Source of the DNA: Planctomycetota bacterium
Lineage (GTDB): Bacteria; Planctomycetota; UBA1135; GCA-002686595
DNA: 63,710 bases
NCBI GenBank assembly: GCA_016795245.1
Contig: JAEUIA010000009.1
Coordinates: 1 to 63,710, forward strand
Direction: 5' to 3'
In this document: positions 60,032-63,710 of the stretch, piece after piece
How positions within the stretch are numbered: the stretch's first letter is position 1
Layout of the letters: every line of letters starts with the position of its first letter
The notes under the pieces: generated by a model
What the model was told of the DNA's origin: nothing
What the model saw: only the letters and a program-made list of their open reading frames with translations
Database searches by the model: none
Program-made: the position numbers and the translations under genes

Positions 60032-61068
60032 AGACGGGCCTGAGTCCGTACCTCGACCTGAGTGCCGCTCGCCGCAAGACGGTCTGCGAAGAAGCCGGCG
60101 CCCAACTGGGCCTGGCTGCCGCGAGCATCGAGAAGGACTATTGGATTTGCTGGACGCTGCGCGAGTTGTTCGAACTGGACGATCACGGAGCGAAGCTCAC
60201 GTTCAAGGGCGGAACGTCGCTGTCCAAAGGGTGGAAGCTGATCGATCGTTTCTCTGAGGACATCGACATCGTGGTGTCGCGCACGGCATTGGGTTTCGGC
60301 GGGGGGGATGCACCGGATGCCGTGGGGATCTCCAACAAGGAACGAGAACGCCGACTCGAGCGGCTGGGCGGGGCTTGCGGGAGCTTCGTTCAGAACGAAT
60401 TGAAGAGCGCACTCAGGGAACGCGTGGGTGAGAGGCTCGCAGGCCGAGGCAATTGGAAGCTGGAGAACGACGCTGCTGACCCCGCTGGACAGACTTTGTT
60501 GCTGCAATATCCGAGCGAATTCGAAACAGGGCCGTACGTCCGGCCGCTCGTGAAGATCGAGCTCGGTGCGCGATCCGACACGGAACCCATCGAGCAGCCG
60601 GACATCACGACCTACCTGGCGGACGCACTCCCGATCTTGTTGCCGGATTCGGCGTTCAGCATCCGCACGGTCGCGCCGGAACGGACATTCTGGGAGAAGG
60701 CCATGCTCCTGCACGAAGAGGCCCAGCGCGGAACCACAGCGCCGCCGGCCCCGCGACTTTCTCGGCACTACTACGATGTGTGGTGCCTGATTACGAAAGG
60801 CGTCGCCGAACGCGCGGAACACGACACGGAACTGTTCGAGCGCATCGCTGCGCATCGCGCCGTGTTCTTCAAGAAGAACCGCGCTGCTCAAGAATCACTC
60901 CGCAGGGGGCGCCTGAAACTCCTGCCGCGGCTCGAACACATGGCCGTATGGAAGCGCGACTACGAATCCATGCGCGAGGCGATGTTCTTCGGCACGCCGC
61001 CCGAGTTCGATTCCATTCTCGCTGTCGTGCGGGATTTCGAGACGCGGTTCAATGCTGGGGGCGGATGA
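60028..61068 (+). CDS. AbiEii/AbiGii-like nucleotidyltransferase toxin
   Basis: A 346-residue protein. The nucleotidyltransferase motifs are present: LTFKGGTSLSKGW (GGTSLSK at 61-67) and RFSEDIDIVV (SEDID at 76-80), followed by PERTFWEKAMLLHEEA and SRHYYDVWCLI, all standard for AbiEii. Such toxins block growth by modifying tRNA or related targets, and AbiE systems give abortive phage immunity. The GTG start overlaps the antitoxin stop. The 364 nt after it hold no clear gene; a short stretch near 61222 resembles 39985. Confidence 0.9.
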   Translation: MKTGLSPYLDLSAARRKTVCEEAGAQLGLAAASIEKDYWICWTLRELFELDDHGAKLTFKGGTSLSKGWKLIDRFSEDIDIVVSRTALGFGGGDAPDAVGISNKERERRLERLGGACGSFVQNELKSALRERVGERLAGRGNWKLENDAADPAGQTLLLQYPSEFETGPYVRPLVKIELGARSDTEPIEQPDITTYLADALPILLPDSAFSIRTVAPERTFWEKAMLLHEEAQRGTTAPPAPRLSRHYYDVWCLITKGVAERAEHDTELFERIAAHRAVFFKKNRAAQESLRRGRLKLLPRLEHMAVWKRDYESMREAMFFGTPPEFDSILAVVRDFETRFNAGGG

Positions 61069-61432
61069 CGCGGGCTTGCACCCGAGTCTATTCTGGTCCG
61101 GTTGTGTGTTCTCCTGCGCGAGGGCGAATCCACTTGCTCCGTTCCCAGCCGTTACGCGCTTGACGTGCTCCCGCGTCCGATACCGGCCCGACGCGGATCC
61201 TCCGGCTCGCAATCCATCCCGAATCGGCTGCGAAACCGCCGCGATCGACGTAAGTGGTTGCTTTTGAATCACGGGCACAGCGTGCGGGAACTGTTGTCGG
61301 CCAAACCGAAGTCCGTGCCTGAACTCCACTTGCAACCCGGATCGATCTGGAAGGGCAATCCGCGCGCCGAACGACCGGTAATCGGGCCTGCAGCCGGCCC
61401 CGAAACCACTGTCGGTTTCGGAATCGCGCGGC

Positions 61433-62104
61433 ATGAAGAACCAGCCCCGACTCGAACCCCTCTGCCCCTCCTGCACGACGCCCTCCAGGCCCCGGCCGAT
61501 ACTGTCTCCCGGCGCACCTCCGGCCGTCATTCGCCATTCCCTGCTGCGCACGTCGAGCGGCACCCGCGCGCGCTGGCGCTGTCGGACGTGTCGTCGGACC
61601 TTCACCGATCGCCATGCGACGCCTTATCATCGTTTGCGCACGTCGCCCTCGCGCTTCGATCGGGTCGTGCACTTGAGCATGGAAGGAACCAGCAAGGCTG
61701 CGATCGCGCGGGCCGAGGGGATCTCGAGCTCGACGGTATCGCGCTGGCTCGACCGCGCCGCGAGTCACGCGCGGCGCTTCGTCGATGGCGCGCTGCGCGA
61801 GACGGTGCCGGAGGAACTGCAAGCCGACGAAGTGCGCGGCGCGGGACCATCGCGCGACGATCGGCACTATGTCTTCTGCGTGATCGAGACGAGTGCGCGG
61901 TTGTGGTTGAGCCATTGCGTCGGCAACCGAACTCGCAGGAATTGCCGGCTGCTTCTGCGCCAGGCGCGCATGCGTTGTCGGCTGGGTGCGCCGCGCGTGT
62001 TGATCGTGACGGACCCTTTCGAGTTCTATCGCGAAGCGGTCAAGAAGGCTTGGAGCATGACGGCCGTGCACGTCGAATCGAGCAAGATCATCCGCAGTCC
62101 CCTC
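61433..62104 (+). pseudogene. IS1-like transposase gene split by an IS3 element
   Basis: About 224 residues remain: a zinc-ribbon opening (CPSCTTPS, RWRCRTCRRTFTDRHATPYH), a helix-turn-helix (GTSKAAIARAEGISSSTVSR) and DDE-type blocks (EELQADEVRG, LIVTDPFEFYREAVKKAW). The frame is interrupted at 62104 by the left end of the IS3 element; the 3' part should resume at 63706, outside the window apart from five bases. Confidence 0.7.
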
Positions 62105-62171
62105 TGTGTCAACGTGACTGAGACAACCTTTCTCCCACAGTTTAGTGTCGAGGGCAGAAGGATGTCCCCCC

Positions 62172-62648
62172 GTGACCAACGAATCCAGCGCCGAAACTCC
62201 CGACCGCCCGAGTGCTCCCCGAGGAGGTAGATCGGAGCGTACTCGCGACGATCTACCTCCTCGGGGAGCTGATCCGGATCCCGAAGTTCTGGCGCGTGCC
62301 ACTCGTCGTCGTTTCGACGCGGAGTACAAGGCGCGCATCGTTCGCGAGGCCGACGCGTGCAAGAGCCCGGGTGAAATTGGCGCGCTTCTGCGACGCGAAG
62401 GGTTGTACTCGTCGCATCTTTCGGTGTGGCGCAAGCAGGTGCGCCGCCACGGCATCGAAGGTCTCAAGAAGAAGCGCGGCCCGACGCCCAAGGTCAAGCC
62501 GAGCAAACGTGAGATCGAGTTGGAACGCGAGAATCGCAAGCTCGAGAAGCGCCTGGCTCAGGCCGAGGCCGTCATCGCGTTCCAAAAAAAAGTGCACGAG
62601 CTCCTGGGGATCCCCCTGAAGAGCCACGAGCTCGAAGAGGACGACTGA
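62172..62648 (+). CDS. IS3-family transposase OrfA
   Basis: About 158 residues from GTG at 62172 (62145 is an alternative GTG). TRRRFDAEYKARIVREADAC and LLRREGLYSSHLSVWRKQVR are the helix-turn-helix of IS3 OrfA. A leucine-zipper-like coiled coil follows (RENRKLEKRLAQAEAVIAFQ). The N-terminal region contains a 21-bp inverted repeat. An A8G run at 62584-62592 is a likely site for -1 frameshifting into orfB. Confidence 0.85.
   Translation: MTNESSAETPDRPSAPRGGRSERTRDDLPPRGADPDPEVLARATRRRFDAEYKARIVREADACKSPGEIGALLRREGLYSSHLSVWRKQVRRHGIEGLKKKRGPTPKVKPSKREIELERENRKLEKRLAQAEAVIAFQKKVHELLGIPLKSHELEEDD
62214..62269 (+). promoter_or_regulatory. 21-bp perfect inverted repeat inside orfA
   Basis: Left arm 62214-62234 (GCTCCCCGAGGAGGTAGATC and one more base) and right arm 62249-62269 are perfect reverse complements, with a 14-nt loop. 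As RNA it is a very stable hairpin at the 5' end of the transposase message. Confidence 0.7.
62584..62592 (+). promoter_or_regulatory. Probable -1 frameshift site (A8G)
   Basis: Eight As then G, read in orfA as CAA AAA AAA GTG. In the -1 frame there is no stop from here to the orfB start, so a slip would give the fused OrfAB transposase, as in other IS3 elements. Confidence 0.65.
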
Positions 62649-63670
62649 TGCAAGCGGTCACTGAAACGCGACCGACGTTGGGCGTGAAGCTCGCGTGCAA
62701 AGCCCTGGGCCTTCCGCGCGCATCCTGGTATCGCATGCAAGCTCGAACATCGCGTGCGGACCTGGCATCCGAAACACATTCTCGCCCTCGCAAGGCCTCG
62801 CCCAGAGCGCTTTCGAGTGCAGAGCAGCAGTCCGTGCTCGACCTCGTCCACGAAGATCGTTTCGTCGACATGTCCGTCTCGCAGGTTTTCGCTACGACCC
62901 TCGACGAAGGCCACTACTTCTGCTCGCGCAGCACGATGTACCGCATCGTTTCATCCCAGGGCGAAGTCCGCGAACGGCGCGATCAATTGCGCCGGCCCGT
63001 CTACACCAGGCCCGAGTTGCTCGCTTCTCTGCCGAATCAAGTTTGGTCGTGGGACATCACCAAGATCAAGGGACCGAAGAAGTGGAACTACTTCCACCTC
63101 TACGTGATCATCGACATCTTCAGCCGCAAGGTCGTCGGCTGGATGATCGCACGCCGCGAGAGCGCGAAACTCGCACAGAGATTGATCGCGGCAACGATCG
63201 CCAAAGAAGGCGTCGCGCCCGGACAACTCACCGTCCACGCCGATCGCGGATCATCGATGACGTCGAAAGATGTGGCCTTCCTGCTCGCGGATCTGGGCGT
63301 GACCAAGACGCACAGTCGTCCGCACGTCTCCAACGACAACCCATTCTCGGAATCCCAGTTCAAGACCATGAAGTACCGACCCGACTTTCCAGAACGCTTC
63401 GGATCGATCGAAGATGCACGCGCCTTCTGCGTCGCATTCTTCGACTGGTACAACAACCACCACCGTCACAGCGGCATCGCCTGGATGACGCCGGCCGACG
63501 TGCATCACGGACGGGCGCATGACGTCCGTGAAAAACGAGCCGACACACTCGATCGCGCCTACCGCGAGCACCCCGAACGATTCGTGCGCAGCCCACCCAA
63601 ACCGCCCGAATTGCCCACCGCCGTGTGGATCAACCCACCGCTAGCGATGAGCAGCGCCAGCACTCACTGA
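62648..63670 (+). CDS. IS3-family transposase OrfB (DDE)
   Basis: A 340-residue rve-type integrase-fold transposase. The catalytic residues are D136 (WSWDITKIKG), D199 (HADRGSSM) and E235 (SNDNPFSESQFKTMKY). The C-terminal blocks FFDWYNNHHRHSGIAWMTPA are typical. Its ATG overlaps the OrfA stop (TGATG). The gene is intact, so the element is probably active or recently so. Confidence 0.92.
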   Translation: MQAVTETRPTLGVKLACKALGLPRASWYRMQARTSRADLASETHSRPRKASPRALSSAEQQSVLDLVHEDRFVDMSVSQVFATTLDEGHYFCSRSTMYRIVSSQGEVRERRDQLRRPVYTRPELLASLPNQVWSWDITKIKGPKKWNYFHLYVIIDIFSRKVVGWMIARRESAKLAQRLIAATIAKEGVAPGQLTVHADRGSSMTSKDVAFLLADLGVTKTHSRPHVSNDNPFSESQFKTMKYRPDFPERFGSIEDARAFCVAFFDWYNNHHRHSGIAWMTPADVHHGRAHDVREKRADTLDRAYREHPERFVRSPPKPPELPTAVWINPPLAMSSASTH

Positions 63671-63710
63671 TCTCATGTCCAGGCTGTCTCAAAATCGTTG
63701 ACACACTCCG

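Larger units (their letters stand above)
62105..63705 (+). mobile_element. Complete IS3-family insertion sequence, 1601 bp
   Basis: Terminal inverted repeats: left end TGTGTCAACGTGACTGAGAC, right end (read inward) TGTGTCAACGATTTTGAGAC. They match at the first ten bases and again at GAGACA. A 3-bp direct repeat CTC flanks both ends (62102-62104 and 63706-63708). It contains orfA and orfB. Confidence 0.9.

Noticed and set aside
61069..61432. A gene between the AbiEii-like toxin and the split transposase
   Set aside because: Frames here are short or R-rich with no motif; it is more likely the left flank of the IS1-like element.
1..63710. tRNA, rRNA or CRISPR arrays
   Set aside because: No cloverleaf, rRNA-like stretch or regularly spaced repeat was seen on either strand.

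Overview
The window is GC-rich bacterial DNA, almost certainly from a Planctomycetota chromosome. The main evidence is a secreted-protein C-terminal domain that I count ten times. Its pattern is FC-x-GDG, CPCG, GC-N near the start, then PFGDGLLC, a YQ-x-WYRD motif and a closing FNLTN...W-x-P. I know this domain from marine planctomycete genomes. FG-GAP/VCBS propellers, a di-heme cytochrome with a dockerin-like tail, carboxypeptidase-regulatory-like proteins and many lipoproteins agree with this. No tRNA, rRNA or CRISPR array was seen.

Layout. 0-17 kb: a cut-off transposase, an HDOD protein, and a run of secreted proteins (C15 peptidase-like fold, FG-GAP, parallel beta-helix, EndA nuclease). 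A BlaI repressor is coupled to an M56 metalloprotease carrying an alpha/alpha-toroid domain. 17-31 kb: small enzymes and membrane proteins. The key gene here is an AhpD-like protein with an in-frame UGA in a C-x-x-U motif, followed directly by a GGUC-loop SECIS hairpin, so it is a probable selenoprotein. An ECF sigma factor with a cysteine-pair lipoprotein and a block of lipo/membrane proteins follow. 31-48 kb: secreted proteins mixed with a HigBA module and clear gene decay (truncated, frameshifted and tandem-fused paralogues). 48-53 kb: a foreign-looking patch with a 688-residue PD-(D/E)XK-type protein, a small partner gene and dispersed repeats. 53-59 kb: propeller-type secreted proteins, including a tandem duplicated beta-propeller pair. 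59-63.7 kb: an AbiEi/AbiEii-like pair with a strong palindromic operator, then an IS1-like transposase gene split by a complete IS3-family element with target duplication.

Regulation. Many genes start 6-8 nt after a TANNNT hexamer (TAGACT, TACACT, TACCCT and similar), which implies leaderless transcripts. Others have a GGAGG ribosome site. Operons are short: BlaI/M56, the sigma factor/Cys-rich lipoprotein, the secreted protein/DUF6438-like pair, HigBA, AbiE and IS3 orfAB.

Limits: all calls come from reading the sequence and from family knowledge; no database search was run. Hypothetical genes have uncertain starts.
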